Assembly (NCBI GenBank): GCA_025463665.1
Contig: JAODAY010000062.1
Location: 1-8,157 of the forward strand
Length of the DNA: 8,157 nucleotides
DNA from: Microbacteriaceae bacterium
Lineage (GTDB): Bacteria; Actinomycetota; Actinomycetes; Actinomycetales; Microbacteriaceae
Reading direction: 5' to 3'
Shown here in pieces: positions 1 to 5,917 of the stretch. A program made the translations under genes and the position numbers. Under the pieces are notes generated by a model, which had not been told where the DNA came from, made no database searches, and saw nothing but the letters and a program-made list of their open reading frames with translations. Each line of letters begins with the position of its first letter. Within the stretch, counting starts at the first letter, position 1.

Positions 1-175
1 CGAAGCACTCGGCATCAGCGACAGGATTATCGTCGCCAGGAACGGGAAATTCGTCAAAGAATTCAGCGGCACTGCCGCCTCCGAACACATGGTGATGATG
101 TGGGCGACCGGGGTCGCAACGGGAGACGGAACTGCAGACACAGAATCACAATTGGAAAAGGAACAACAAGCATGA
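1..175 (+). CDS. Sugar ABC transporter ATP-binding protein, C-terminal end (RbsA type), partial
   Basis: Only the last 57 codons and stop are present; the reading frame starts at base 2 and ends with TGA at 173-175. The peptide begins EALGISDRIIVARNGKFVKE, which matches the C-terminal end of the second nucleotide-binding domain of RbsA/MglA-type ATPases (the E-LG-SDRI-V---G---- stretch after the H-loop). It then has a polar tail rich in E and Q. The protein would energise import of a monosaccharide from the cytoplasmic face. Its stop overlaps the start codon of the RbsC-type permease (ATGA, 172-175), so the two are almost certainly co-transcribed and translationally coupled. The family assignment rests on this short tail plus the downstream permease; the substrate cannot be told. 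Confidence 0.85.
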   Translation, partial: EALGISDRIIVARNGKFVKEFSGTAASEHMVMMWATGVATGDGTADTESQLEKEQQA

Positions 176-1158
176 GCGTTCAGGAATCGCCCGCTGCCGT
201 CGTAGAAGCGCCACCGAAGCGTCAGTTCGACCGCCGGTCGTTTGCGGAGAGATACGGCATGATCGGCGTGCTGATACTTCTTGTGCTTGTAATGAGCGGT
301 GCGCCCAACTTCCTGAGCGTCGACAACGCATTCAACATCGCTCGCGCCGTGTCTATCAACGCGATTCTCGCCGCGGGAATGACGCTCGTCATCCTCACCG
401 GCGGCATCGACCTTTCGGTGGGTTCCCTCATCGCACTCACCGGTGTCACGTCGGTTCTCCTCTGGACAAACGGGGCCCCGTCTGTTGTCGCGGTAGTGGG
501 CGGCGTTCTCGCCGGTGCGTTGGTCGGCTTCATCAACGGGTCACTGGTTGCGTTCCTCAAGCTGCCCGCGTTCATCGTGACACTTGGCGCGCTCACCTAT
601 GTGCGGGGGTTGTCCTATTCACTGACCGATGCGCAGCCGCTCATTGCGAGCGACCTCGGGTACAAGGCACTTGGCAACGGCGCCGTCGCGGGCATCCCCA
701 TGCCCGTTATCGCCATGGTCATCGTCTATCTGCTGATGTGGTTCGTGCTTGAGCGCACCACCTTCGGCCGTCATGTCTATGCCATCGGAGGCAACGCTCA
801 CGCGGCGCGCCTGGCCGGCATCAAGGTGAAGTCCACCCTGGTGCGGGTCTACATCATTGCGGGAGCCTGCGCGGGACTCGCCGGAGTCATCTTTTCCGCC
901 CGCGTCGAAAGCGGTCAGCCGAAGGCAGGCGAGGGGTATGAACTCGACGCGATCGCCGCTGTCGTTCTCGGCGGGACAAGCCTTGCTGGAGGCCGCGGAC
1001 GCATCTGGGGAACCTTCGTCGGCGCACTCATCATCGGGGTGCTCAGCAATGGTCTCGTTCTCTTCAATGTGCCCTTCTTCTACCAGCTGATCGTGAAGGG
1101 CCTGGTAATCGTGCTCGCTGTCGGGATCGACGGCGTGAGGAACTTGCGCAAGGAGTAG
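172..1158 (+). CDS. Sugar ABC transporter permease, RbsC/BPD_transp_2 family
   Basis: A 328-residue integral membrane permease that would form the channel of a ribose-type sugar importer with the upstream ATPase. The N-terminal ~30 residues are cytoplasmic and are followed by about eight to ten hydrophobic segments. Family hallmarks are GGIDLSVGS (77-85), the cytoplasmic coupling loop with RTTFGRHVYAIGGN (195-208) leading to ARLAGI, and LGGTSLAGGRGRIWGT (266-281). Length is normal for RbsC (about 320-340). I chose the ATG at 172 because AAGGA at 158-162 lies 9 nt upstream and it overlaps the ATPase stop; an in-frame start at 100 would add 24 non-family residues inside the ATPase gene. A periplasmic-type sugar-binding protein is not in view. 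The substrate is unknown; members move ribose, xylose, galactose, inositol and others. Local G+C is visibly lower than in genes further right. Confidence 0.93.
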   Translation: MSVQESPAAVVEAPPKRQFDRRSFAERYGMIGVLILLVLVMSGAPNFLSVDNAFNIARAVSINAILAAGMTLVILTGGIDLSVGSLIALTGVTSVLLWTNGAPSVVAVVGGVLAGALVGFINGSLVAFLKLPAFIVTLGALTYVRGLSYSLTDAQPLIASDLGYKALGNGAVAGIPMPVIAMVIVYLLMWFVLERTTFGRHVYAIGGNAHAARLAGIKVKSTLVRVYIIAGACAGLAGVIFSARVESGQPKAGEGYELDAIAAVVLGGTSLAGGRGRIWGTFVGALIIGVLSNGLVLFNVPFFYQLIVKGLVIVLAVGIDGVRNLRKE

Positions 1159-1184
1159 AAGAGTTCGGCGGGTGTCGACACGAA

Positions 1185-1215
1185 TGTGGCCGCGCGGATA
1201 TCCCGCGCGGCCACA
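1185..1215. terminator. Bidirectional hairpin terminator between convergent genes
   Basis: A perfect 13-bp inverted repeat, TGTGGCCGCGCGG at 1185-1197 and its complement at 1203-1215, with the 5-nt loop ATATC. It lies 26 bp after the permease stop and 15 bp after the alkaline phosphatase stop (minus strand). There is no T-run on either side, as is common for actinobacterial terminators. Its position between two convergent genes suggests it ends both transcripts. Confidence 0.85.
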
Positions 1216-1230
1216 CGTCTATGCAGGGAG

Positions 1231-2922
1231 CTACTTCTTGACCGTGAACTTCGCCGTGACCTGCTTGCCCGACTGCGCTCCGGTGACGGTGACGGTGTAG
1301 TCACCCAGCGCCGTTGGCGCGGTGAAGGAGATGGTTGCGGCGCTGTCGATGATGTCGGTGGGCTCAAGCACTGCCCGTCCGGGAGCCATGGACGCGGAGA
1401 CCTGGCGGTCTCCGCCGAAGCGGTCGGCCTTGACCGTGACCGTCGACCCTGGCTTCACCGAGCGGTCGACCGACAGTCGCGCCCGCTCGCTGAAAGCGGT
1501 CGTGTTGCGGTCAAGTTCGAGCGCGTTCGACATGGTGAAGAACGTGTCGGTCTGGTCGGTGAGGCCGACGATGTTCGCCGCCCCGGGGCCGAATCCGGCG
1601 ACGCCCAGTTGCGAACCGGTGTGCTGCTGCGATCCGCCGACCCCGGCGGTGCCGTACGACACCTTCATCACCGTTCCGTCCGCCGTCGCGAGCGCGGTGC
1701 TCAGCGAAGTGGGGGGCGTCGAGTCGACGATCTGGCTGGAGTGGGCGTGGTCGGCCGTGACGAGAACGAGAGTGTTGCCGTCTTTCTCGGCGAATGCGAG
1801 GGCGGCCTGCACCGCCTCGTCGAAGTCGACCGTCTCACCGATCTGCCCGCAGGCATCCGCCGAATGGTCGCGCTTGTCGATGCTCGCGCCTTCGACCTGA
1901 AGGAAGAATCCCTTTTTGTTGTCCAGTAACGAGATGGCCGTGGTCGTGAGGGACCCGAGCGAGAGGTCGCTCGAGAGGCGCTCAGGGTTGGGCTGGCAGC
2001 TCACCGCGGGCAGGTCGGCGCCGCCGACGGTCGCCGTGGTGGGGGCATAGCGGGTGGGGAAGTTGCCCGGGGTGAACAGACCCAGCACCGGGGCTTTCTG
2101 CGACGCGGCCGTGACCGCGGTGAGCCCCGCGGCGTCGCCGACCACCTGGTAGCCGCGTTCGGTGGCCTGATCGAACAGGGTCTGGCCTGCCCACTGTCCG
2201 GCGTTCGCGGTCTGAGTGAACGAGGCGGACCCGCCGCCGAGAGCGACATCGGGCCGGGTGCCGATCAGCTGCTCGCTGATCGACCCGAGACCGCCGGCCG
2301 CGAGGGCATCGTTGCCGCACGTGGGGGAGTCGGGACCGTAACAGCTGCGCGCGTCCACGTGCGAGACGAGCACGGCGGGCGTGGCATCCTGAATTTCCGA
2401 GGTCGTTACATCGCCGGTCTTGAGACCGTTTGCCTTGGCGATCTCGAGGATCGTCGGCTGCGGGGCCTGGTCGATGTCGACAGAGATCGCGTTGTCGTAT
2501 GTCTTCGTGCCGGTGGCCCAGGCCGACCCTGTCGCGGCCGAGTCGGGCACGTAGTCCGGCTTGCCCTTGTTCGCACCCTCGCGGTACAGGGAGTAGGTGG
2601 TGTATTGACCAGTGAGGGGCAGGGCGTCAATGCCCGGGAGTCGGCCAGCCGCGCCGTACTGGTAGTTGCGGGCCACCGTGATCTCCGAATCGCCCATGCC
2701 GTCGCCGATGAGCAGGATGACGTTCTTGGCGTCGCCGGAGTCGATGGCCGCTTTGACGCTGCTGCTGGCGTCGCCGGCGGGGTCGTGCCGTGTGGCTCCC
2801 GCGCTGGCGGCGAGGCTTGCCGGCGCTGGGTTCACGGCGACGGCGATATCGGGCACGAGCAGCGCGGTACCGACGGCGAGAGCGCTGAGAGCCGTTACTT
2901 TCGCTCTAGTTGAGATTTTCAT
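1231..2922 (-). CDS. phoA: Secreted PhoA-type alkaline phosphatase with C-terminal Ig-like extension
   Basis: A 563-residue phosphomonoesterase that should release phosphate from organic esters outside the cell. Residues 1-29 form a signal peptide (MKISTR, a hydrophobic core, AVA before ~30). The catalytic domain (about 60-470) lines up closely with E. coli PhoA: D74 (D51), nucleophile S128 in DSAATGSAW (S102), D179 and T181 (D153, T155), R192 (R166), E344 (E322), D349/K350/H353 (D327/K328/H331), D391/H392 (D369/H370) and H434 (H412). C194/C202 and C309/C358 match the two E. coli disulfides. Residues ~477-563 are an extra beta-rich, Ig-like domain ([13 protein letters not shown], then [15 protein letters not shown]). 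No LPXTG or membrane anchor follows, so the enzyme is probably released or bound non-covalently. The ATG at 2922 has GGAG 7 nt upstream. A PHO-box-like array lies upstream, predicting phosphate-starvation control. Identity is near certain. Confidence 0.95.
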   Translation of the reverse strand: MKISTRAKVTALSALAVGTALLVPDIAVAVNPAPASLAASAGATRHDPAGDASSSVKAAIDSGDAKNVILLIGDGMGDSEITVARNYQYGAAGRLPGIDALPLTGQYTTYSLYREGANKGKPDYVPDSAATGSAWATGTKTYDNAISVDIDQAPQPTILEIAKANGLKTGDVTTSEIQDATPAVLVSHVDARSCYGPDSPTCGNDALAAGGLGSISEQLIGTRPDVALGGGSASFTQTANAGQWAGQTLFDQATERGYQVVGDAAGLTAVTAASQKAPVLGLFTPGNFPTRYAPTTATVGGADLPAVSCQPNPERLSSDLSLGSLTTTAISLLDNKKGFFLQVEGASIDKRDHSADACGQIGETVDFDEAVQAALAFAEKDGNTLVLVTADHAHSSQIVDSTPPTSLSTALATADGTVMKVSYGTAGVGGSQQHTGSQLGVAGFGPGAANIVGLTDQTDTFFTMSNALELDRNTTAFSERARLSVDRSVKPGSTVTVKADRFGGDRQVSASMAPGRAVLEPTDIIDSAATISFTAPTALGDYTVTVTGAQSGKQVTAKFTVKK

Positions 2923-2941
2923 AGGGGTGCTCCGCAGAATG

Positions 2942-2964
2942 GGGGGAATGCCCCCGCTCCGGGG
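2942..2964 (-). other. Alternative G/C hairpins in the phoA leader
   Basis: On the plus strand, CCCCC at 2951-2955 can pair with GGGGG at 2942-2946 (loop AATG). Alternatively the CCCCG at 2952-2956 can pair with CGGGG at 2960-2964 (loop CTC). The two short stems exclude one another and lie about 10-20 nt upstream of the phoA ribosome-binding site (GGAG complement at 2930-2933). They may only reflect local G/C runs; no function is shown. Confidence 0.25.
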
Positions 2965-2983
2965 ACAAGTCCACGCTCCCCTC

Positions 2984-3027
2984 CGCTGGTGACTCGGGGG
3001 TGAACGGACAGAGAAGGCGGGGCGAAC
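2984..3027 (-). promoter_or_regulatory. Candidate PHO box (PhoP-binding direct repeats) upstream of phoA
   Basis: Read on the minus strand, four units start exactly 11 nt apart: GTTCGCCCCGC (3027-3017), CTTCTCTGTCC (3016-3006), GTTCACCCCCG (3005-2995) and AGTCACCAGCG (2994-2984). The third unit matches the GTTCACC core known from Streptomyces PHO boxes, whose 11-nt direct repeat unit is G(G/T)TCAYYYR(G/C)G; units one and four are close and unit two is degenerate. The array ends 61 bp before the phoA start, a normal place for PhoP activation. I could not find a convincing -10 hexamer between the array and the gene. The placement before a phosphatase makes this more than a chance match. Confidence 0.65.
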
Positions 3028-3049
3028 CGTGTGACCACAACGGGTGCCC

Positions 3050-3083
3050 CTGTCGCCTGGGTGGTTCCGTCCTCAGGCGACGG
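3050..3083 (-). terminator. Stem-loop downstream of the small minus-strand ORF
   Basis: GTCGCCTG at 3052-3059 and CAGGCGAC at 3074-3081 form a perfect 8-bp stem, which can be extended at both ends with G-U and G-C pairs. It lies 67 bp downstream of the stop of the 3151-3363 ORF and just before the phoA regulatory array, so it could insulate phoA from read-through. No T-run follows. It could instead be part of a double terminator with the palindrome at 3101-3118. Confidence 0.4.
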
Positions 3084-3100
3084 ATGCCGCGGCGTGTGCC

Positions 3101-3118
3101 CGAGCGGCCGGCCGCTCG
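3101..3118. terminator. Perfect 18-bp palindrome, probable terminator of the small minus-strand ORF
   Basis: CGAGCGGCCGGCCGCTCG is fully self-complementary and can fold as a 7-bp stem with a CCGG loop. It starts 33 bp after the stop of the minus-strand ORF at 3151-3363, where a terminator is expected. A dimeric-repressor operator is an alternative, because the repeat has no spacer, but its position at a gene 3' end favours termination. Confidence 0.5.
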
Positions 3119-3150
3119 TTCGCTGCTCTAGCCCGCGCGCGACCGCCGGG

Positions 3151-3363
3151 TCAGGAGCGCGTCGGGACGAACCGGTGCTCCGGGCGCCCGGTGGACCCGT
3201 ACTTGAGCTGCACGTCGACGAGCATCTGCCCGGGGAAATTGCCGCTCAAGTAGTGGCCCTCCTGCGGGTGCGGCGGGGGAGTCGGGGCCGCGGGAGCCGG
3301 CTTTCGCGCAGCGCCGTACGGCCAGGCCCGGTCATGCAGATGGTCGGCAGTGTGGCGCTTCAT
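3151..3363 (-). CDS. Small hypothetical protein (70 aa), unrecognised
   Basis: I do not recognise this product. The 70-residue reading has a basic/His-rich N-terminus (MKRHTADHLHDRAWPYGAAR), a Pro/Ala linker (about residues 22-34) and a compact C-terminus with GHYLSGNFPGQMLVDVQLKY (36-55). Support for coding is the third-position bias: in the last 34 codons nearly every third base is G or C, as in true genes here. Two hairpins also follow the stop. There is no signal peptide or membrane segment. The start is uncertain: the ATG at 3363 has GGGAG only 3 nt upstream. A GTG at 3396 would add 11 residues and would overlap the stop of a possible 13-codon leader ORF. The frame stays open up to 3579, but the extra part contains a Cys-rich, low-bias stretch that looks non-coding. 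Confidence 0.45.
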   Translation of the reverse strand: MKRHTADHLHDRAWPYGAARKPAPAAPTPPPHPQEGHYLSGNFPGQMLVDVQLKYGSTGRPEHRFVPTRS

Positions 3364-3664
3364 CAACTCCCACTCGACTGCGGAGACGACCCTCACGCGC
3401 GTAGCGGGTGAAGCGAACGGCGGTAGGTGTGCATCTTGTCCTTCGTGTTGGGAGCAACGACAATCACAACACCGCGCGCGGGCGGGGACCAGTGCCGAAG
3501 GCCCCGCGAACGGCGCGTCGACACCGTCAGGGGCGGCGAATCGCGCGCCCGCGGCATCCCGCACCGCAATGTGCCGCACCTGAGCGGTCGAACCGCCTGA
3601 CCAAGGGTGTGGTTCCCGGTGTCAATCCCTTGTCGGGTCGGCGAGGCGGATCTTGAATTGACGG
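3364..3664. other. Intergenic region between divergent genes
   Basis: About 300 bp with overlapping weak ORFs on both strands, none with consistent codon bias along its length. It holds a possible 13-codon minus-strand leader ORF (3393-3434), a small GCGGT/ACCGC stem-loop at 3584-3596, and near its right end a candidate promoter for the plus-strand gene at 3665. Nothing else is recognisable. Confidence 0.4.
3630..3658 (+). promoter_or_regulatory. Candidate promoter of the Rv2629-like gene, leaderless geometry
   Basis: TTGTCG (3630-3635) and TTGAAT (3653-3658) are separated by 17 bp, the ideal spacing for a housekeeping sigma factor. Each differs from consensus at two or fewer of its strongest positions, although the -10 lacks the usual A at position 2. 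The predicted start of transcription, about 7 nt after the -10, falls on the A of the ATG at 3665. No Shine-Dalgarno sequence is at normal distance, so a leaderless mRNA is plausible. Confidence 0.45.
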
Positions 3665-4825
3665 ATGAACTCCAGCACGAGGCTCAGTGAGATTCTTCGG
3701 CAGTCCGGTCCATGGACTCAGGTCTATATAGACGACTCGGTCGACACCGCAGATCCACCGCAGGTCGTGCGTACCCGCCGCGAGAGCGTCATCGACCGCC
3801 TGCGCCGCTCTGGAGCACCCGATGCCGATGTCGCCGCGGTGCGCGAGGTGCTCAGCGACCCGGAGCCGGTACCGAGCCCGATGTGCCGCTTCGTGCTCGT
3901 GCGTCAGGGTGTTGTCGAGTTGCACGAGGCGCTTTCCGGTGTGCCACTCGAACCGGAGATCGTCGGTCACTTCGTGATCCCCGATGTCGTGCCGCTGCTC
4001 AAGCACCAGCCGGAGGCGATGTCGTACGTCGTCGTCGAGACCGACAGGGTGGGCGGCGAGGTGCGGCTCTACCAGGTGGGGCAGCAGATCGCGGATGCCG
4101 CCGACCACTACGAGGGGCGCACCGACAGCCTGCACAAACCGCAGGCCGGCGGGTGGCGCCACGACCGGTTCCAGCACCACGTCGAGGAGATCTGGCGGCA
4201 GACGCAGAGCCAGCTGGCGAAGAAGATCGACGAGGTCGTGCGCAACTACCGGCCGCGCCTGCTCGTCATCGCCGGCGACATCCGGGCCAGGCAGCTGCTC
4301 GAGAACGAGCTGTCGTTTGAGAGCCAGGCAATCCTCGCGGTGCAAGCCGTCAACACACGGGCAGAGGGATCAGACGAGAGCGCCCTCAACGATTTCGTCG
4401 CCGAGCACGTCGAGAGAATACTGACCGAGGTGAAGGCGAGCGCGGTGGAGCAGCTCGAGCTGCACCGGGGTCGCGGCGACAACACCGTCGAAGTCACCAA
4501 GGGAGCGATCGTGCAGGCGCTCGCGGCCGCACAGGTCGATACCCTCATCCTCGACACGAACAAGCTGCGCGACCGTGAGGTGCTCGCGCTCGACGCCGAA
4601 CCATGGATCGCCGTCGCGCCGGAGGACGCCCTCAACGCCACCGTTCTGGGCAGCGTTCCGGCTCAGGGCGCGCTCAGCCGCGCCGCCATTCTCACCGACG
4701 CCAAAATCGTCTTCCTCACCACCAACGACGATCCCGATGACCCGAATCCCGTCGTCTTGCCCGATGACGCGGCCGCGGCGGCCCTGCTCCGCTGGCGCAC
4801 CGGCCCGCCCGTACCGGGCGCCTGA
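3665..4825 (+). CDS. Rv2629-like / baeRF family 2 protein (Vms1-type release-factor fold)
   Basis: A 386-residue soluble protein resembling mycobacterial Rv2629, a member of the bacterial homologues of archaeo-eukaryotic release factor 1 (baeRF). Matching landmarks are GPWTQVYIDDS (15-25), FVIPDVVPLLKHQ (103-115), VVVETDRVGGEVRLYQ (122-137), HKP-AGGW---RFQHHVEE (157-175), RPRLLVIAGDIRARQLL (196-212), and a late L7Ae-like stretch with TKGAIVQALAAAQVDTLIL (278-296) and a C-terminal AAALLRW (371-377). Related eukaryotic proteins (Vms1/ANKZF1) release peptidyl-tRNA from stalled ribosomes; Rv2629 belongs to the hypoxia/dormancy regulon of M. tuberculosis. A ribosome-rescue or stress role is therefore inferred, not shown. 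An in-frame TGA directly upstream (3659-3661) fixes ATG 3665 as the first start, and it aligns with the family N-terminus. No signal peptide or membrane helix. The gene stands alone and converges on the glycosyltransferase gene. Confidence 0.85.
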   Translation: MNSSTRLSEILRQSGPWTQVYIDDSVDTADPPQVVRTRRESVIDRLRRSGAPDADVAAVREVLSDPEPVPSPMCRFVLVRQGVVELHEALSGVPLEPEIVGHFVIPDVVPLLKHQPEAMSYVVVETDRVGGEVRLYQVGQQIADAADHYEGRTDSLHKPQAGGWRHDRFQHHVEEIWRQTQSQLAKKIDEVVRNYRPRLLVIAGDIRARQLLENELSFESQAILAVQAVNTRAEGSDESALNDFVAEHVERILTEVKASAVEQLELHRGRGDNTVEVTKGAIVQALAAAQVDTLILDTNKLRDREVLALDAEPWIAVAPEDALNATVLGSVPAQGALSRAAILTDAKIVFLTTNDDPDDPNPVVLPDDAAAAALLRWRTGPPVPGA

Positions 4826-4828
4826 CCT

Positions 4829-5896
4829 CTAGTTCGCTGCGCCCTCGCGAGCCGCACGGCGCGAATCGGGCAATCGCCGACCGGTGGCGAGGAACCGCGT
4901 GCGCAGTTCACGTTCCGGAGTGGCCGCAACGTGGAGCCGGCTCCCGCCGTAGCGCACGCCGCCCCGCAGCCTGGAGCCCAGGGCGAGCCACACGCACACG
5001 GCGCGTTCGAGCACCCAGAGGGGTGCCCACAGCGCGCTCGTCGGCGGAAACATTCCTCGCCCGCCCCCGCGGCGGCGCCCGGTCTCGGCGAGAACCACCG
5101 CAGAGCCGGCAACGACGAGCAGGCGCCGCGGCCGGGCCGCGGCCCACACGAGCAACGGCAGCAGGCCCAGCTCGACTGCGAGCCGGCCGGGCTGCGCGAA
5201 ATCGTCGTAGGCCTGGCGCACACGCTGGCCCGCGAAGTGCCGGGCCGACGGCGGAAGACGGTCGACGAAGAGATCGTCGGCCCGCAGCTCCGCGCCGCCG
5301 ACGGCCCGAACGGTGCGGATCAACTGGAGGTTCTCGAACAGCACGTCCGTTCGGTAGCCGCCGGCGCCAAGCACGACGTCCCGCCTCACTGCGAGGGTTC
5401 CCGGGTAGTCGGATGCCACAGCCCTGTTGATGAGCGAGCGCGCGGTGTCCCATCTGGCGTGCCACGGCAGCTCGGTGAACCTGTTCTGCGGGCGTACGAC
5501 GTCGAACGACCCGAGCAGCCCGACCGCGCGGTCCAGGGCCGCGAAGTCGTAGCGCACGTCGTCGTCGGCGATCACCACGCGATTGTGGCGCGCGACGCGC
5601 ATGCCGGTCATCACGCCGACGGCCTTGCCGTTGGCGACCATCGCCGGTGTCGCCGGTGTGCCCGCTGTCGCCGACGGACCGGCCGCGGCCGGTGCGGTCG
5701 ACTCGGCACGCACGTGGCGCAGGAGACCGAGCCACGCCTCGCCGTGCGCTGCGAATAGCGCCTGGGGCGAACCGTCGACGACGGTCACGTCGATCCAGCC
5801 GGAAAGCTGGCGCAGGTAGCGGGTGAGCTCACCCAGTCGCTCGTCGTCTGCCCACCTGATCGGCAGGATGTATTCGGCCCGCAGTCGGCGGTTCAC
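4829..5896 (-). CDS. Family 2 glycosyltransferase, membrane-associated
   Basis: A 355-residue GT-A fold enzyme that would transfer a sugar from a nucleotide donor. The N-terminus EYILPIRWADDERLGELTRY (8-27) and VTVVDGSP (37-44) form the nucleotide-binding start; NGKAVGVMTG (89-98) precedes the metal-binding DDD (111-113, VVIADDDVRYD). Acceptor and base motifs are TELPWHARWD (141-150), FENLQL (187-192) and a Q-x-x-R-like QRVRQAYDD (224-232). Two hydrophobic stretches (about 239-275 and 287-307) suggest membrane attachment. Residues 64-86 are an Ala/Pro/Thr-rich insert inside the catalytic domain. The start is GTG 5896: it lies 21 bp after the ctaF stop, no other good start fits, and no clear Shine-Dalgarno sequence is present. 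Donor, acceptor and product are unknown; cell-wall or glycolipid synthesis is only a guess. It is probably co-transcribed with ctaF. Confidence 0.85.
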   Translation of the reverse strand: MNRRLRAEYILPIRWADDERLGELTRYLRQLSGWIDVTVVDGSPQALFAAHGEAWLGLLRHVRAESTAPAAAGPSATAGTPATPAMVANGKAVGVMTGMRVARHNRVVIADDDVRYDFAALDRAVGLLGSFDVVRPQNRFTELPWHARWDTARSLINRAVASDYPGTLAVRRDVVLGAGGYRTDVLFENLQLIRTVRAVGGAELRADDLFVDRLPPSARHFAGQRVRQAYDDFAQPGRLAVELGLLPLLVWAAARPRRLLVVAGSAVVLAETGRRRGGGRGMFPPTSALWAPLWVLERAVCVWLALGSRLRGGVRYGGSRLHVAATPERELRTRFLATGRRLPDSRRAAREGAAN

Positions 5897-5917
5897 GGGG
5901 TGAGGGGTGAAGATCAG

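Noticed and set aside
1186..1929. Plus-strand frame of 247 codons opposite the 3' half of phoA
   Set aside because: Arg-rich product, starts within the terminator hairpin, and lies antisense to an unmistakable phosphatase.
3031..3411. Plus-strand frame of 126 codons starting GTG at 3031
   Set aside because: It runs through the hairpins and opposite the better-biased minus-strand ORF, has no ribosome-binding site and no recognisable domain.
3364..3579. N-terminal extension of the small minus-strand ORF up to 3579
   Set aside because: It includes a Cys/Arg-rich stretch with poor third-position bias and no ribosome-binding site, so I kept the shorter reading; it cannot be fully excluded.
4931..5758. 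Plus-strand frame of 275 codons opposite the glycosyltransferase gene
   Set aside because: It is a shadow of the strongly biased minus-strand gene that has a clear GT-A fold; the product has no recognisable motifs.
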